Positions 9,278-18,807 of a stretch of 64,000 nucleotides of DNA are shown piece after piece. The notes beneath the pieces were generated by a model that saw only the letters and a list, made by a program, of their open reading frames with translations, did not search any database and was not told where the DNA came from. The stretch lies in assembly GCF_019469165.1 (NCBI RefSeq), contig NZ_CP048263.1, positions 1,612,001 through 1,676,000 of the forward strand. Direction: 5' to 3'. Origin of the DNA: Gilliamella sp. ESL0443. Its GTDB lineage: Bacteria > Pseudomonadota > Gammaproteobacteria > Enterobacterales > Orbaceae. Numbering within the stretch: the first letter of the stretch is position 1; each line of letters opens with the position of its first letter. Made by a program: the position numbers and the translations under genes.

Positions 9278-10669
9278 ATGCTCAAAATATTTAATACATT
9301 ATCACGTGAGAAAGAAATATTTAAACCAATTACACCAAATAAAGTTGGGCTATATGTTTGTGGTGTTACTATCTATGATCTATGCCACATTGGCCATGGC
9401 CGTACTTTTGTCGCATTTGATGTCGTTACTCGTTATTTACGTTTTTTAGGTTACGATCTCACTTATGTTCGTAATATTACCGATGTCGATGACAAGATCA
9501 TCAAGCGTGCATTAGAAAATGGTGAAACTTGTGACGAATTAACTGAACGTATGTTAAATGAAATGTATGCCGATTTCGATGCACTTAATATCAAACGACC
9601 CGATGTCGAACCTCGAGCAACTCGTCATATGTCACAAATCATTGAACTTGTTGAAGAGTTAATAAGAAAAAATCATGCTTATATTGCTGACAATGGAGAT
9701 GTGATGTTTTCGGTAGATAGTGATCCTAACTACGGTATTTTATCACGCCAAAATTTAGAACAGTTACAAGCAGGTGCTCGAGTTGATGTAGTGGACGTAA
9801 AACATAATCCAATGGACTTCGTTCTCTGGAAGATGTCAAAACCCAACGAACCAAGCTGGGATTCACCATGGGGGAAAGGTCGACCTGGTTGGCACATTGA
9901 ATGCTCTGCAATGAATAGCCATCAATTAGGCAACCATTTTGATATTCATGGCGGTGGTTCTGACTTAATGTTCCCACATCATGAAAACGAAATTGCCCAA
10001 TCAACCTGTGCCCATAATGGTCAATATGTAAATTATTGGATGCACTCAGGCATGGTAATGATAGACCAAGAGAAAATGTCCAAATCACTGAATAACTTTT
10101 TCACTATCCGTGATGTTTTAAAACATTATGATGCTGAAACTGTTCGATATTTCTTATTATCAGGCCATTATCGTAGTCAACTTAACTATAGTGAAGAAAA
10201 TCTAAAACAAGCTCGTACCGCTTTAGAAAGACTTTATACGGCTCTGAGAGACACCGATGCTAACTATCCGCACAACACGCCAGATAGCGATTATCATCGA
10301 CAATTTTGTCAGGCAATGGATGATGATTTCAATACTCCAGAAGCTTATTCAACTCTATTTGATTTGGCTCGAGAGATCAACAAAGCTAAGGCAGAAAATA
10401 ACATGCCATTAGCTAATGAACTAGCTGCTGAGTTACGTTATTTATCTTCTGTACTTGGTTTACTTGAACAAGATCCGGTTAAATTCTTACAAGGTAATAG
10501 TCAAGATGATGAAGATACACAGCTAATTGAAGCGTTAATTAAACAACGCAACGATGCTCGAGCAAGTAAGAATTGGGCTTTAGCTGATGAAGCTCGAGAC
10601 AAACTCAATCAGATGAATATTATTTTAGAAGATGGTGCTAACGGCACAACTTGGCGTAAAAAAACTTAA
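9278..10669 (+). CDS. cysS: Cysteinyl-tRNA synthetase
   Basis: CysRS charges tRNA-Cys with cysteine in the cytoplasm. The 463 residues have the class I signature motifs HIGH (HIGHGRTF, about 37-44) and KMSKS (about 267-271), and the zinc ligands expected from Cys28 and the GWHIECSAM and [19 protein letters not shown] region. The C-terminal anticodon-binding part contains [16 protein letters not shown]. Length and sequence match E. coli CysS (461). A ribosome binding site GCAGGA precedes the ATG. Monocistronic, with a hairpin shared with the convergent trmJ. Confidence 0.97.
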   Translation: MLKIFNTLSREKEIFKPITPNKVGLYVCGVTIYDLCHIGHGRTFVAFDVVTRYLRFLGYDLTYVRNITDVDDKIIKRALENGETCDELTERMLNEMYADFDALNIKRPDVEPRATRHMSQIIELVEELIRKNHAYIADNGDVMFSVDSDPNYGILSRQNLEQLQAGARVDVVDVKHNPMDFVLWKMSKPNEPSWDSPWGKGRPGWHIECSAMNSHQLGNHFDIHGGGSDLMFPHHENEIAQSTCAHNGQYVNYWMHSGMVMIDQEKMSKSLNNFFTIRDVLKHYDAETVRYFLLSGHYRSQLNYSEENLKQARTALERLYTALRDTDANYPHNTPDSDYHRQFCQAMDDDFNTPEAYSTLFDLAREINKAKAENNMPLANELAAELRYLSSVLGLLEQDPVKFLQGNSQDDEDTQLIEALIKQRNDARASKNWALADEARDKLNQMNIILEDGANGTTWRKKT

Positions 10670-10679
10670 TAATAGAAAA

Positions 10680-10707
10680 TCCCCTAGATTTACACAAAAC
10701 TAGGGGA
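10680..10707. terminator. Bidirectional hairpin between cysS and trmJ
   Basis: TCCCCTAG pairs with CTAGGGGA around a 12-base loop. On the minus strand the stem is followed by TTTTC, so it may best terminate trmJ; it sits ten bases beyond each gene's end. Confidence 0.65.
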
Positions 10708-10716
10708 CTAATCTCA

Positions 10717-11454
10717 CTATTTTTTATCTATTGACGTTAAAATTCCCCGTAAAATATTGAGTTCTTGCTGTTCAATACCAGCTCGCGTAAATAATCTACG
10801 TAAACGACCCATAATCTGCCCAGGATGATTAGGATTAATAAATCCGGTTTTTAATAACGTCTGCTCTAAATGCTGATAAAACCGTTCAATATCTTCGCTT
10901 TTAGGATACTGAACCTCATTCAGATTATCATCATCATGTTTTAAAGATGCCTCTAAAGTTGACAACATTGACATTCGAATTTCGTAAGTTAGAACCTGAA
11001 CTGACATAGCTAAATTTAAAGAGCTATAATCTGGATTAGCTGGAATACCAACATGAAAATGGCACTTTTGTAATTCATCATTAGTTAATCCAACTCTTTC
11101 TCGACCAAAAACTAAAGCCACTTGAGCATGATGCGCGGTTTCAGCAATAATTTTGTCGCCACACTCTTTCGGAGTTAAGTTTGGCCATTGCAAACTTCTA
11201 GGACGCGCACTGGTACCTATAACCAATGAACAATCTGCTACCGCCTCCTCAAGGGATGAAAAAATCTGTGCCTGTTTGATAATATCACTCGCCCCGGCTG
11301 CCAGTGAAATCGATTGGGAATCGGGTTTTATTACAGGGTTCACTAAACATAAACGAGTTAATCCCATCGTTTTCATTGCACGAGCAGCAGACCCCATATT
11401 ACCAGTATGCGAAGTTTCAACTAAAACAATCTTAACATTATCTAAATAGCTCAC
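10717..11454 (-). CDS. trmJ: tRNA (cytidine/uridine-2'-O-)-methyltransferase TrmJ
   Basis: TrmJ methylates the ribose at position 32 of several tRNAs, using S-adenosylmethionine. The 245 residues have the SPOUT-class pattern: [23 protein letters not shown] at the N-terminus (shown here in part), then [19 protein letters not shown] and [15 protein letters not shown], which form the knotted SAM site. The C-terminal part [17 protein letters not shown] is as in E. coli YfhQ. In E. coli it precedes the iscR operon; here it stands alone, convergent with cysS. Confidence 0.95.
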   Translation of the reverse strand: MSYLDNVKIVLVETSHTGNMGSAARAMKTMGLTRLCLVNPVIKPDSQSISLAAGASDIIKQAQIFSSLEEAVADCSLVIGTSARPRSLQWPNLTPKECGDKIIAETAHHAQVALVFGRERVGLTNDELQKCHFHVGIPANPDYSSLNLAMSVQVLTYEIRMSMLSTLEASLKHDDDNLNEVQYPKSEDIERFYQHLEQTLLKTGFINPNHPGQIMGRLRRLFTRAGIEQQELNILRGILTSIDKK

Positions 11455-11620
11455 ATATTCCTCATTAAATAACTAAACTTAATACTTTAAATCAATCTAA
11501 ATAAACCACAGTATATAATAAAAAACAGATTAAAAGCAGTTCTGTGCTACCTAATATCAAATACCAATAAATTATTTTAGACAAAAGTCACAAAAATCTT
11601 AATATAAACCTAATAACCTA

Positions 11621-11646
11621 TTGACGAAATGTGAAAAATTTGTCAA
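11621..11646. promoter_or_regulatory. Inverted repeat and probable -10 upstream of raiA
   Basis: TTGACGAAAT and AATTTGTCAA form an imperfect inverted repeat with a six-base centre. A TATAAT sequence follows at 11656-11661. The repeat would lie over the -20 to -45 part of the promoter, so it may be an operator; the regulator is unknown. Confidence 0.35.
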
Positions 11647-11700
11647 TGTAATCAATATAATAATAGCTCAATTAGTAAGTAAACATAGTGGAGGTCAATT

Positions 11701-12030
11701 ATGACTTTAAGTATCACAAGTAAACAAATGGACATTACTCCTGCAATTCGCAGTTATCTTGAAGATAAGTTTTCGAAATTAGATAAATGGAGAGCTCTAC
11801 TAATCAACCCTCACTTTATCTTATCTAAAGAGCCCGATGGATTTATTATTGATGCAACCATTGCAACCAAAGGCTCGCCACTAGTTGCTTCCGCTAAACA
11901 CATTGACATGTATGCTGCAATTAATGATTTAGTTGGTAAACTTGAAAGACAACTAAATAAACTCCAACATAAAGGTGAGTCGCGCCGTGCATTTGACAGT
12001 ATTAAAAGTACAGTAATTGAAGAAGAATAA
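11701..12030 (+). CDS. raiA: Ribosome-associated inhibitor RaiA (ribosome hibernation factor)
   Basis: RaiA binds the 30S decoding site under cold shock or stationary phase and blocks translation while keeping 70S ribosomes unassembled into 100S dimers. The 109 residues match E. coli RaiA (YfiA): [35 protein letters not shown], and [21 protein letters not shown]. The short acidic C-terminus (EEE) distinguishes it from Hpf. GGAGG precedes the ATG. The raiA-pheA order is conserved with E. coli, though each is separated by a terminator. Confidence 0.94.
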   Translation: MTLSITSKQMDITPAIRSYLEDKFSKLDKWRALLINPHFILSKEPDGFIIDATIATKGSPLVASAKHIDMYAAINDLVGKLERQLNKLQHKGESRRAFDSIKSTVIEEE

Positions 12031-12048
12031 TAATTTATAATTTAACAA

Positions 12049-12079
12049 AAAGGCACTTTAATAGTGCCTTTATTTTTTT
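12049..12079 (+). terminator. Terminator after raiA
   Basis: AAAGGCACT / AGTGCCTTT with a short loop, followed by a run of seven T's, is a classic rho-independent terminator. It leaves only 40 bases before pheA, so there is no room for a pheL-type attenuator. Confidence 0.92.
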
Positions 12080-12118
12080 GCTTGTTATAATATTACCTAT
12101 CTAATTTTTAATCTATTA

Positions 12119-13276
12119 ATGAATATGACAACCAGTCCTTTATTGCCTTTACGAAACAAAATTAACCAACTTGATCAAAAATTAATTGAAATCATTGCTG
12201 AAAGACGCCAAATTTCAGCCGAAGTTATCCAGGCTAAAATAAAAGCAAATATCCCTGTGCGTGATTTAGATCGTGAACGTTCATTGATTAAGGCATTAAT
12301 CGAACAAGGTAAACAATATCATCTTGATGACCTATTAATTAAGCGTTTATACCAAATTATTATTGAAGATTCGGTTCTACTACAACAGAAGTTTTTACAA
12401 GAAAAACTCAACCAAGGCGTTATCTCATCAGCTAAAATTGCTTTCTTAGGACCAAAAGGTTCATATTCACATTCAGCAACTCGACGTTATGCTAGTGCCC
12501 ATTTTGATCAATTGACTGAATCAAGTTGTAATACATTTAAAGATGTTTTTGAAAAGATTGAATCAAAAGTTGTTGATTATGGAATTGTACCGATAGAAAA
12601 CTCGAGTTCGGGATCTATTAATGAAGTGTATGATTTGTTACAAAAAACCAATTTACATATTATAGGTGAACTATCCTTAATGATTGATCACTGCATTTTA
12701 GCTCTTCCTAACACTAAACTTGAGCAAATAGATACTATTTATAGCCACCCGCAACCATTCCAACAATGTAGTAATTTCTTAGAAAAGTATCCGCATTGGA
12801 AAATTGTTTATTGTGATAGCACTTCGTCAGCAATGGAAACCGTAGCTAAATTAAATCAACCAAACATTGCAGCTATGGGAAATAAAGACGGTGGTGAATT
12901 ATATGGCTTACAAGTTCTGGAGCACAATTTTGCTAATCAAAAAGAAAATATCACCCGCTTTATTGTGTTATCGCGTGAATCGATTGAAGTTTCCGATCAA
13001 ATTCCGGCCAAAACTACAATCTTGATGAAAACGGGCCAACAAGCTGGGGCTTTGGTAGATGCTTTATCCGTATTACGTAATCATAATATTGTTATGACAA
13101 AACTTGAATCACGCCCTATCCATGGCACATCTTGGGAAGAGATGTTTTATATTGATTTACAAGGTAATATTAACGATTACGAAATGCAGATCGCACTTAA
13201 AGAATTAGCTTCCATCACTTTATATACTAAAGTGCTTGGTTGTTATCCTAGTGATTCTATTACCGCTGTTATGTAA
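12119..13276 (+). CDS. pheA: Bifunctional chorismate mutase/prephenate dehydratase (P-protein)
   Basis: PheA converts chorismate to prephenate and then to phenylpyruvate for phenylalanine synthesis. The 385 residues hold three domains: chorismate mutase (about 1-90, with [20 protein letters not shown]), prephenate dehydratase (about 105-285, with [16 protein letters not shown] and the [11 protein letters not shown] motif), and an ACT regulatory domain (about 300-385) with GALVDAL and ESRPIHG, the phenylalanine site. A second in-frame ATG at 12125 is possible. The stop overlaps the mutY start (TAATG), implying coupling. Confidence 0.96.
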   Translation: MNMTTSPLLPLRNKINQLDQKLIEIIAERRQISAEVIQAKIKANIPVRDLDRERSLIKALIEQGKQYHLDDLLIKRLYQIIIEDSVLLQQKFLQEKLNQGVISSAKIAFLGPKGSYSHSATRRYASAHFDQLTESSCNTFKDVFEKIESKVVDYGIVPIENSSSGSINEVYDLLQKTNLHIIGELSLMIDHCILALPNTKLEQIDTIYSHPQPFQQCSNFLEKYPHWKIVYCDSTSSAMETVAKLNQPNIAAMGNKDGGELYGLQVLEHNFANQKENITRFIVLSRESIEVSDQIPAKTTILMKTGQQAGALVDALSVLRNHNIVMTKLESRPIHGTSWEEMFYIDLQGNINDYEMQIALKELASITLYTKVLGCYPSDSITAVM

Positions 13277-14310
13277 TGACTAATTTAAGTTTTTCAAATG
13301 CCGTACTCAACTGGTATGAACAGTACGGCAGAAAATCATTACCATGGCAAATTGAAAAAAGCCCTTATCATGTTTGGTTGTCAGAGGTTATGCTGCAGCA
13401 AACACAAGTTGCAACTGTTATTCCATACTTTAAGCGCTTTATTAAACAGTTTCCTAAAATTACCGATTTAGCTAAGGCTCCAATTGACGATATCTTACAT
13501 CTTTGGACTGGCCTTGGTTATTATGCACGTGCTCGTAATTTACATAAAGCAGCACAAGTTATTGCTGACAAGTTTGGGGGAAAATTTCCAACCAAATTTG
13601 AGGATGTTATCGCCTTACCAGGCGTTGGGCGCTCAACCGCTGGGGCTATCCTATCTCTATCACAAAATCAACATTATCCAATATTAGATGGTAACGTAAA
13701 ACGGGTTTTAACTCGAACTTTTGCTATAGAAGGATGGCCTGGTAATAAAAATGTCGAAAATCAACTTTGGCAATTAAGTGAGCAAGTCACGCCTAAAAAT
13801 GAAGTTGCTAAATTTAATCAAGCCATGATGGATATTGGTGCAATGGTTTGTACTCGTTCTAAACCCAAATGCACTTTATGCCCTTTACATCAATTATGTA
13901 TTGCTTATAAGACCGACAGTTGGCAACAATATCCAACTAAAAAACCTAAAAAGACTATTCCTGAAAAAACCGCCTACTTTTTAATGCTTGAACATGACAA
14001 CATGATTTGGCTTGAAAAAAGACCGCCTGCTGGTATTTGGGGCGGATTATATTGTTTACCACAATTTGCAAGCGAGCAAGCATTAACTGACTGGCTAGAC
14101 AGCCATGGTATTAAAACTAGCAAACCCAAACAGTTAATTGCATTTCGACATACTTTTAGCCATTTTCATTTAGAGATTGTGCCTATTTACTGTGAGATCA
14201 AAAGCAAAACTAAATGTCTAGATGAATCGAATGGTTATTGGTATAAACTAAAATCGGAAAATGCAAAAATTGGCTTAGCAATACCTATTTATAATCTATT
14301 AAATCAATAA
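13276..14310 (+). CDS. mutY: Adenine DNA glycosylase
   Basis: MutY removes adenine mispaired with 8-oxoguanine, preventing GC-to-TA changes. The 344 residues show the catalytic EVMLQQTQV (glutamate near 37), the helix-hairpin-helix [12 protein letters not shown] with the catalytic aspartate in MMDIGAMVC, the four-cysteine iron-sulfur cluster C-X6-C-X2-C-X5-C ([17 protein letters not shown]), and a C-terminal NUDIX-like domain (about 225-344) that recognises 8-oxoguanine. Its ATG overlaps the pheA stop by one base. In E. coli mutY leads an operon with yggX; that pairing is not seen here. Confidence 0.95.
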   Translation: MTNLSFSNAVLNWYEQYGRKSLPWQIEKSPYHVWLSEVMLQQTQVATVIPYFKRFIKQFPKITDLAKAPIDDILHLWTGLGYYARARNLHKAAQVIADKFGGKFPTKFEDVIALPGVGRSTAGAILSLSQNQHYPILDGNVKRVLTRTFAIEGWPGNKNVENQLWQLSEQVTPKNEVAKFNQAMMDIGAMVCTRSKPKCTLCPLHQLCIAYKTDSWQQYPTKKPKKTIPEKTAYFLMLEHDNMIWLEKRPPAGIWGGLYCLPQFASEQALTDWLDSHGIKTSKPKQLIAFRHTFSHFHLEIVPIYCEIKSKTKCLDESNGYWYKLKSENAKIGLAIPIYNLLNQ

Positions 14311-14384
14311 TCAACACAATCTATCAGTATCTAACAACCTTTTGATATATAATTACACATTATTTATTTTCTAAATTGTTTATT

Positions 14385-15569
14385 ATGAATAGCAAACAAG
14401 CTCAAGGGCTATCTGCATGGTTAGTATTCCTAATGGCATTTGCCATTGGCGTCGCGGTAGCGAGTAATTATTATGCACAACCACTATTACACTCGATAAC
14501 TAATGATTTACATATTGCAATTAAACATGCAGGTTTTATCATTATGGCTGCACAATTTAGTTATGCTGTTGGCTTGCTGTTCATTACCCCACTGGGTGAC
14601 AAAATAGAACGTAAACGATTAATATTGACCTTGATGATATTATCAACCTGTGGGCTAATTATTAGTGCAACTTCACAAAACTTATGGTTACTTATGCTTG
14701 GTACGGCTATGACAGGTCTATTTTCAACCGTAGCCCAAGTACTAATTCCATTTGCCGCAACACTATCACGACCAGAGCATCGAGGTAAAATTGTCGGTAC
14801 ATTGATGAGTGGTATGTTGCTAGGTATATTATTAGGTCGTGCATTCGCTGGTTTTGTTTCTTCGATGACTGATTGGCATTATGTTTATTGGATTGCCGCG
14901 TCAGTAATGATCATTGTTACTTTGCTACTTTGGTTATCATTACCAACTTATAATAACACCATCAGTATTAACTATTTTCAACTGTTATTATCAATTGGCT
15001 CACTATATAAACAAGAACCTGTTTTACGAATTCGCTCATTGTTGGCAGTTATTTCCTTTGCGTTATTTTCACTGTTATGGACGCCGCTTGCCTTTTTATT
15101 AAGTAATAAACCTTACTATTATTCTGATTTTATAATCGGTTTATTCGGCCTAGCCGGTGCCGCTGGTGCACTAGGTTCACCTATCGTTGGCAAATTATCA
15201 GACAAAGGAAAAGGCTTTTTAGCCACGACCATTGGCCTAATATTACTACTCGCTTCATGGGTACCACTTTCTCTTGCTGAATATTCACTTTTAGCCTTAA
15301 TTATTGGGGTAGTATTACTGGATTTTGCTGTTCAAGTTACTCATGTATCAAACATGAACGCCATTTATCAAATTCGACCAGAAGCACGTAGCCGTATGAA
15401 CACTGGTTATATGGTAAGTTATTTTATCGGAGGCATGTTGGGTTCTATCGCTTCCACTTATCTGTATAGCAACTATGGTTGGATCGCGATAATTATTGCT
15501 GGAACAGTTTTAGGATTATTGGGTTTATTATGTTGGCTCTACTATCTTAAATCAGTTCGCAAACCATAA
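14385..15569 (+). CDS. MFS transporter
   Basis: A 394-residue protein with about twelve membrane segments, in two halves joined near residue 195, as usual for the major facilitator superfamily. The loop 2-3 motif appears as GDKIERKRLI. The N-terminal SNYYAQPLL places it with the YnfM/NepI-like group, but the substrate cannot be read from sequence; efflux of a small metabolite or drug is the usual guess. The ATG at 14385 is chosen over an in-frame TTG at 14376. It follows mutY by 74 bases. Confidence 0.85.
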   Translation: MNSKQAQGLSAWLVFLMAFAIGVAVASNYYAQPLLHSITNDLHIAIKHAGFIIMAAQFSYAVGLLFITPLGDKIERKRLILTLMILSTCGLIISATSQNLWLLMLGTAMTGLFSTVAQVLIPFAATLSRPEHRGKIVGTLMSGMLLGILLGRAFAGFVSSMTDWHYVYWIAASVMIIVTLLLWLSLPTYNNTISINYFQLLLSIGSLYKQEPVLRIRSLLAVISFALFSLLWTPLAFLLSNKPYYYSDFIIGLFGLAGAAGALGSPIVGKLSDKGKGFLATTIGLILLLASWVPLSLAEYSLLALIIGVVLLDFAVQVTHVSNMNAIYQIRPEARSRMNTGYMVSYFIGGMLGSIASTYLYSNYGWIAIIIAGTVLGLLGLLCWLYYLKSVRKP

Positions 15570-15582
15570 ACGATTTAATTGC

Positions 15583-15611
15583 AAAAAAAGTTGAGGAACG
15601 GGGTTTTTTAA
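15583..15611 (-). repeat. Dispersed intergenic motif, copy 1
   Basis: Read on the minus strand this is AAAAAACCCC, then GTTCCTCAAC, then seven T's. It shares this core with copies near 19551, 48320 and 50272. Here it lies just after the MFS gene and has no obvious hairpin partner. Confidence 0.65.
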
Positions 15612-15705
15612 CGTTTATTTGCTCTAATAATCCGTTTTTAAACACTATATACTATTCGTCAGTTAACTTAAACATTTGCACCATTAATAAAAACAGGAGC
15701 CATCC

Positions 15706-16746
15706 ATGGCTAAAATAGCCTATATTAATACGCCATTTAAAGTAAAAAATTTATCACTCAAAAATCGTATTGTTATGCCACCCATGTGTCAATATCAAGC
15801 AAAAGACGGATTGGCTAATGATTGGCACTTTGTTCATTATGTTTCACGAGCGGTTGGTGGCGTGGGTATAATAATTTTAGAAATGACCAATATTGCTCCA
15901 AATGGTCGAATATCGCCAAATTGCTTAGGTCTATGGAATGACGAGCAACGCGATCAGCTTAAACGTATCGTTGATGCGGTTCATGCTCAAGAAGGAAAAA
16001 TCGCTATTCAAATTGCCCATGCAGGACGTAAAGCTTTGGGTGAGTCTGACGTCGTATCCTATTCTCCTATCCGCTATGATGGGAACGTCGAAGCGAATCC
16101 AAAATGGCAATATCAAACGCCAAGAGAATTAACCAAAAGTGAAATCGCTGATATTATCGAAAAATTTAAACAATCAACCAAACGTGCGGTTGAAGCAGGT
16201 TTTGACGCAATTGAAATACACGGTGCACATGGTTATTTAATCCATCAATTCAGCTCATCAAAAACGAATATTAGAACGGACGAATATGGTAAGGATAAAT
16301 TATTATTTGGTGAACAAGTAATTAAAGCAGCAAAATCAGTGATGCCAAAAGATATGCCACTAATTGTTCGGTTTTCGGCTCAAGAATACGGTACTAATGG
16401 TTACGATATTAATTATGGTTGCCAAATTGCTAAACGTTTTGCACAAGCAGGCGCAGATGTTTTAGATGTGAGTGGCGGTGGTGATGGTCAGTTAGATCCA
16501 AAGCATACGCCTCTATTTCATGCTGGATACCAGGTTTATTTAGCGCGTGCTATTAGGAAGGTCACTAATTTGCCAATTATTACTGTTGGTATGCTTGAAG
16601 ACCCATATCTTGCTGATTATATATTAAGTACTGGCGATGCTGATTTAGTTGCAATTGGTCGAGGTTTATTGAAAGATCCTTACTGGCCACTAAGAATTCC
16701 AGCATCTCCATTTATCCCAACATCTTATCAAGTAGCTTTTAAATAA
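15706..16746 (+). CDS. NADH:flavin oxidoreductase, Old Yellow Enzyme family (YqjM-like)
   Basis: An FMN enzyme that reduces activated alkenes or other electrophiles with NAD(P)H; the natural substrate is unknown. The 346 residues fit the thermophilic-like (YqjM/NamA) class: MPPMCQYQAKDG with the class-typical cysteine near 27, IQIAHAGRKA, the substrate-binding histidine pair in EIHGAHGYLIHQF, and GGDGQLD and VGMLEDP near the phosphate site. AGGAGC precedes the ATG. It is monocistronic. Such enzymes are linked to detoxification; this is family knowledge, not shown by the context. Confidence 0.9.
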   Translation: MAKIAYINTPFKVKNLSLKNRIVMPPMCQYQAKDGLANDWHFVHYVSRAVGGVGIIILEMTNIAPNGRISPNCLGLWNDEQRDQLKRIVDAVHAQEGKIAIQIAHAGRKALGESDVVSYSPIRYDGNVEANPKWQYQTPRELTKSEIADIIEKFKQSTKRAVEAGFDAIEIHGAHGYLIHQFSSSKTNIRTDEYGKDKLLFGEQVIKAAKSVMPKDMPLIVRFSAQEYGTNGYDINYGCQIAKRFAQAGADVLDVSGGGDGQLDPKHTPLFHAGYQVYLARAIRKVTNLPIITVGMLEDPYLADYILSTGDADLVAIGRGLLKDPYWPLRIPASPFIPTSYQVAFK

Positions 16747-16754
16747 ACTAATGA

Positions 16755-16782
16755 TAATCCTGTAGTGTTAGCTACAGGATTA
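16755..16782. terminator. Bidirectional terminator between the OYE gene and ubiI
   Basis: A perfect 11-pair stem TAATCCTGTAG / CTACAGGATTA with loop TGTTAG lies between two convergent genes, eight bases after the first stop and nine before the second. Confidence 0.85.
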
Positions 16783-16791
16783 ATTTACAAA

Positions 16792-17976
16792 CTAATTTTT
16801 CATGGCATATTTGATGAGACGTTTCTTTATTGGCGAAAAGTTATCAATTGCGTTCATCCCAATTGTTCTCACCATTTTTTTAAAAGCATTATCGCCATTA
16901 AACATATCTTGAATAGTTCGCATTGCGGTTAACATGACTAAAGCATCTTTACGGCGAGTGAATTGGAATGATTTTAAGTTTTCTACTAAACCAATATCTT
17001 TAAGTTCATCAATAAGTTTATTAATGGTTGCCACCAATAATGCAGAATCTTCAAATCCTAAATTAACTCCTTGACCAGCCAATGGATGAATAGTATGGGC
17101 AGCATCACCAATTAGCACTAATCGATGTTTAATAAATTGTTTTGCAAACCGGGCTTTTAATGGAAACACCATTCTCGGATTGACCAACTGACATTGTCCT
17201 ACTTTATCACCGCTTAATTTAAACAGCTCTTGGCAAAACTCAGATTCAGTTAAGGAAGTTAAAATAGCCGCTTGCTCTGGTTTAGTTGACCATACTAAAC
17301 AACTGTAATTGGGTTGCCAAAGTGGTAAAAATGCCACAATACCATTGGGATAAAAAATCTGCCTAGCACATGCTTGGTGAGGATATTGTGTTTCAACAGT
17401 TGTAATCACTGCATGATGAAGGTAATCACGCTCAAACACAGAAATTTTTTCCTGTCTGCGCAGCCAAGAGTGTGCGCCATCAGCACCTATAATCAGTTTT
17501 GCTTGTAACCGAGTATTATCCGAAAGTGTTAAAAAAGCATAATCTTCATTATAGCTATTGTCTATAGCGGCCAAATTGAAAATAGTGATATTTGAATTTG
17601 CTTGAGCATGTTGATACAGGTAGTAAGAAATTAAATTATTTTCGATGATATACCCAAGATTTGGATAACCATAATCTTTAGCATGTGCAGTAAGATGCGC
17701 TAAACCGTTTTTTTCCCAAACTCCGATCTCGCTAAAAGCATTAACGCGTTCGCTCGCACATAAATCGTTCCAAATACCAATTTGAGAAAAATATTGCTGA
17801 CTTGCGCCATTAATTGCAGAAGCTCTAATTCCTATTTCGTCAAAAGCAAAATTTTGATTATCATTAACGTTAACATCAACAATAGCTACAGTTAAATTAG
17901 ATTGGCTAAGAGCACATGCAGTTGCTAAACCAACCAATCCACCACCAACGATGGCCACATCAAATTGCGTTTTCAT
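16792..17976 (-). CDS. ubiI: FAD-dependent ubiquinone hydroxylase, UbiI-like
   Basis: A 394-residue flavoprotein monooxygenase of the UbiH/UbiF/UbiI family, which hydroxylates the ring of ubiquinone precursors. It has the FAD-binding GGGLVG near the N-terminus, the second motif IGADGAHSWLR (about 164-174), and GDAAHTIHPLAGQGVNLGFEDS (shown here in part: GDAAHTIHPLAGQGVNLG). Sequence such as NLGYIIENN, DYLHHAVITTVET and ARQIFYPNGIVAFLPL is closest to UbiI (VisC), the C5-hydroxylase. It follows the tatA/E-like gene by 14 bases, probably as one operon. UbiF is the main alternative. Confidence 0.85.
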   Translation of the reverse strand: MKTQFDVAIVGGGLVGLATACALSQSNLTVAIVDVNVNDNQNFAFDEIGIRASAINGASQQYFSQIGIWNDLCASERVNAFSEIGVWEKNGLAHLTAHAKDYGYPNLGYIIENNLISYYLYQHAQANSNITIFNLAAIDNSYNEDYAFLTLSDNTRLQAKLIIGADGAHSWLRRQEKISVFERDYLHHAVITTVETQYPHQACARQIFYPNGIVAFLPLWQPNYSCLVWSTKPEQAAILTSLTESEFCQELFKLSGDKVGQCQLVNPRMVFPLKARFAKQFIKHRLVLIGDAAHTIHPLAGQGVNLGFEDSALLVATINKLIDELKDIGLVENLKSFQFTRRKDALVMLTAMRTIQDMFNGDNAFKKMVRTIGMNAIDNFSPIKKRLIKYAMKN

Positions 17977-17990
17977 ATCAATAAATAGGG

Positions 17991-18158
17991 TTATTTCTTA
18001 TCAAGCTTATTATCATCTTCAACATCATCATTCATCGCTTTTTTAAAACCTTTCAATGCTGAACCAAGATCAGAACCTAAATTACGTAACTTCTTTGTTC
18101 CGAAAATGAGAACCACCACGGCAAGAAAAACTAATAGATGTGGAATGCTAAATGACAT
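17991..18158 (-). CDS. Very short Tat translocase subunit (TatA/TatE family)
   Basis: The 55 residues begin [20 protein letters not shown], one membrane segment, followed by the hallmark [27 protein letters not shown] amphipathic helix (quoted in pieces: [20 protein letters not shown]). TatA-type subunits form the pore that exports folded proteins in partnership with TatB and TatC. E. coli TatA has 89 and TatE 67 residues, so this is short; the acidic tail is only about 15 residues. tatB and tatC are not adjacent; the neighbour is ubiI, 14 bases downstream. Too short for many gene finders. Confidence 0.88.
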   Translation of the reverse strand: MSFSIPHLLVFLAVVVLIFGTKKLRNLGSDLGSALKGFKKAMNDDVEDDNKLDKK

Positions 18159-18281
18159 AATTAAAACCTCATTTAAAAATGTATCGCTATTTGAACAAGT
18201 TAAACGAACAAATAGATTATTAAATATTGGAATTGATTATACTCTTTTTATGATGGGATTTCATGACAAGTTAATTTAGAT

Positions 18282-18363
18282 AAAAAAAGACCCGCATAAA
18301 ATATACGGGCCAACATGAAATATAAGGAATATAAGGAAAGAAAACAATGAAAAATCCTTACGC
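18282..18363 (-). ncRNA. Candidate small regulatory RNA with anti-Shine-Dalgarno motifs
   Basis: About 80 bases on the minus strand are bounded by a good promoter (18369-18396) and an excellent terminator: CCCGTATA / TATGCGGG stem (18291-18309, one G-U pair), loop TTT, then TC and seven T's (18282-18288). The body carries TTCCTTATAT twice in a row, C/U-rich and complementary to AAGGAA ribosome binding sites, as in Hfq-dependent RNAs of the CyaR or ChiX kind. I do not recognise it as a known family. The opposite strand has a 32-codon frame (18347-18445) whose ribosome site is the complement of these motifs; that is the competing reading. Confidence 0.6.
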
Positions 18364-18368
18364 TGCTT

Positions 18369-18396
18369 ATTATCCACTTTTTTTCTTTTTAGTCAA
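18369..18396 (-). promoter_or_regulatory. Promoter of the candidate small RNA
   Basis: On the minus strand TTGACT (18391-18396) and GATAAT (18369-18374) are separated by 16 bases, close to the sigma-70 consensus. Start of transcription would fall near 18361-18363, giving an RNA of about 80 bases up to the T-run. Confidence 0.6.
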
Positions 18397-18419
18397 CGTT
18401 TTTATTTGCCTTTCAGCAA

Positions 18420-18807
18420 ATGTAGCAATTTTAGCTAAAAAATAACCTTAACCATTATAAATCAATAAGTTAAAATAACCCTCAACATATAAATAAGAAT
18501 AATATATATTTGATAAATATCAATTACTCATTAAAAAAAACTTAATATCTATAAAACTACTTGAAATTTCAACGGAAAAACAAAGACAATAAAACGGAAA
18601 AAAAAGCCACACTTCTCATTATAACACTCGCTGTTTTTTTATTTTTATGCGAGAAAAGAATATTTTTCCATAATATAAAACGCGTTTAAACAAAAAATCG
18701 CATTAAAACTTAATAAAATTAAGAAGATTGATTCAAATTCATATATAAAACTCATAAAAAATACAATATAATTATCAAACGGATGAAAAAATAAAAACGA
18801 AATAAGT
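18420..18807. other. AT-rich stretch upstream of the repressor gene
   Basis: No gene is visible. Two direct copies of AACGGAAAAA lie at 18571-18580 and 18593-18602, 22 bases apart (about two helical turns), and CTCGC / GCGAG (18627-18653) could form a loose hairpin. The direct repeats are candidate operator half-sites for the adjacent CI-like repressor. Confidence 0.4.

Noticed and set aside
11627-11660. Sigma-70 promoter TTGACG...TATAAT before raiA
   Set aside because: The two hexamers are 29 bases apart, too far for one promoter; the TTGACG is better explained as an inverted-repeat arm.
12080-12118. pheL-type attenuator before pheA
   Set aside because: Only 40 bases lie between the raiA terminator and pheA; no phenylalanine-rich leader peptide or second hairpin.
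18347-18445. 32-codon plus-strand frame (MKNPYAAYYPLFFF...) with AAGGAAAG upstream
   Set aside because: Possible small membrane protein, but the opposite strand has a stronger case as a small RNA: promoter, terminator and no need for coding conservation. Kept as the alternative.
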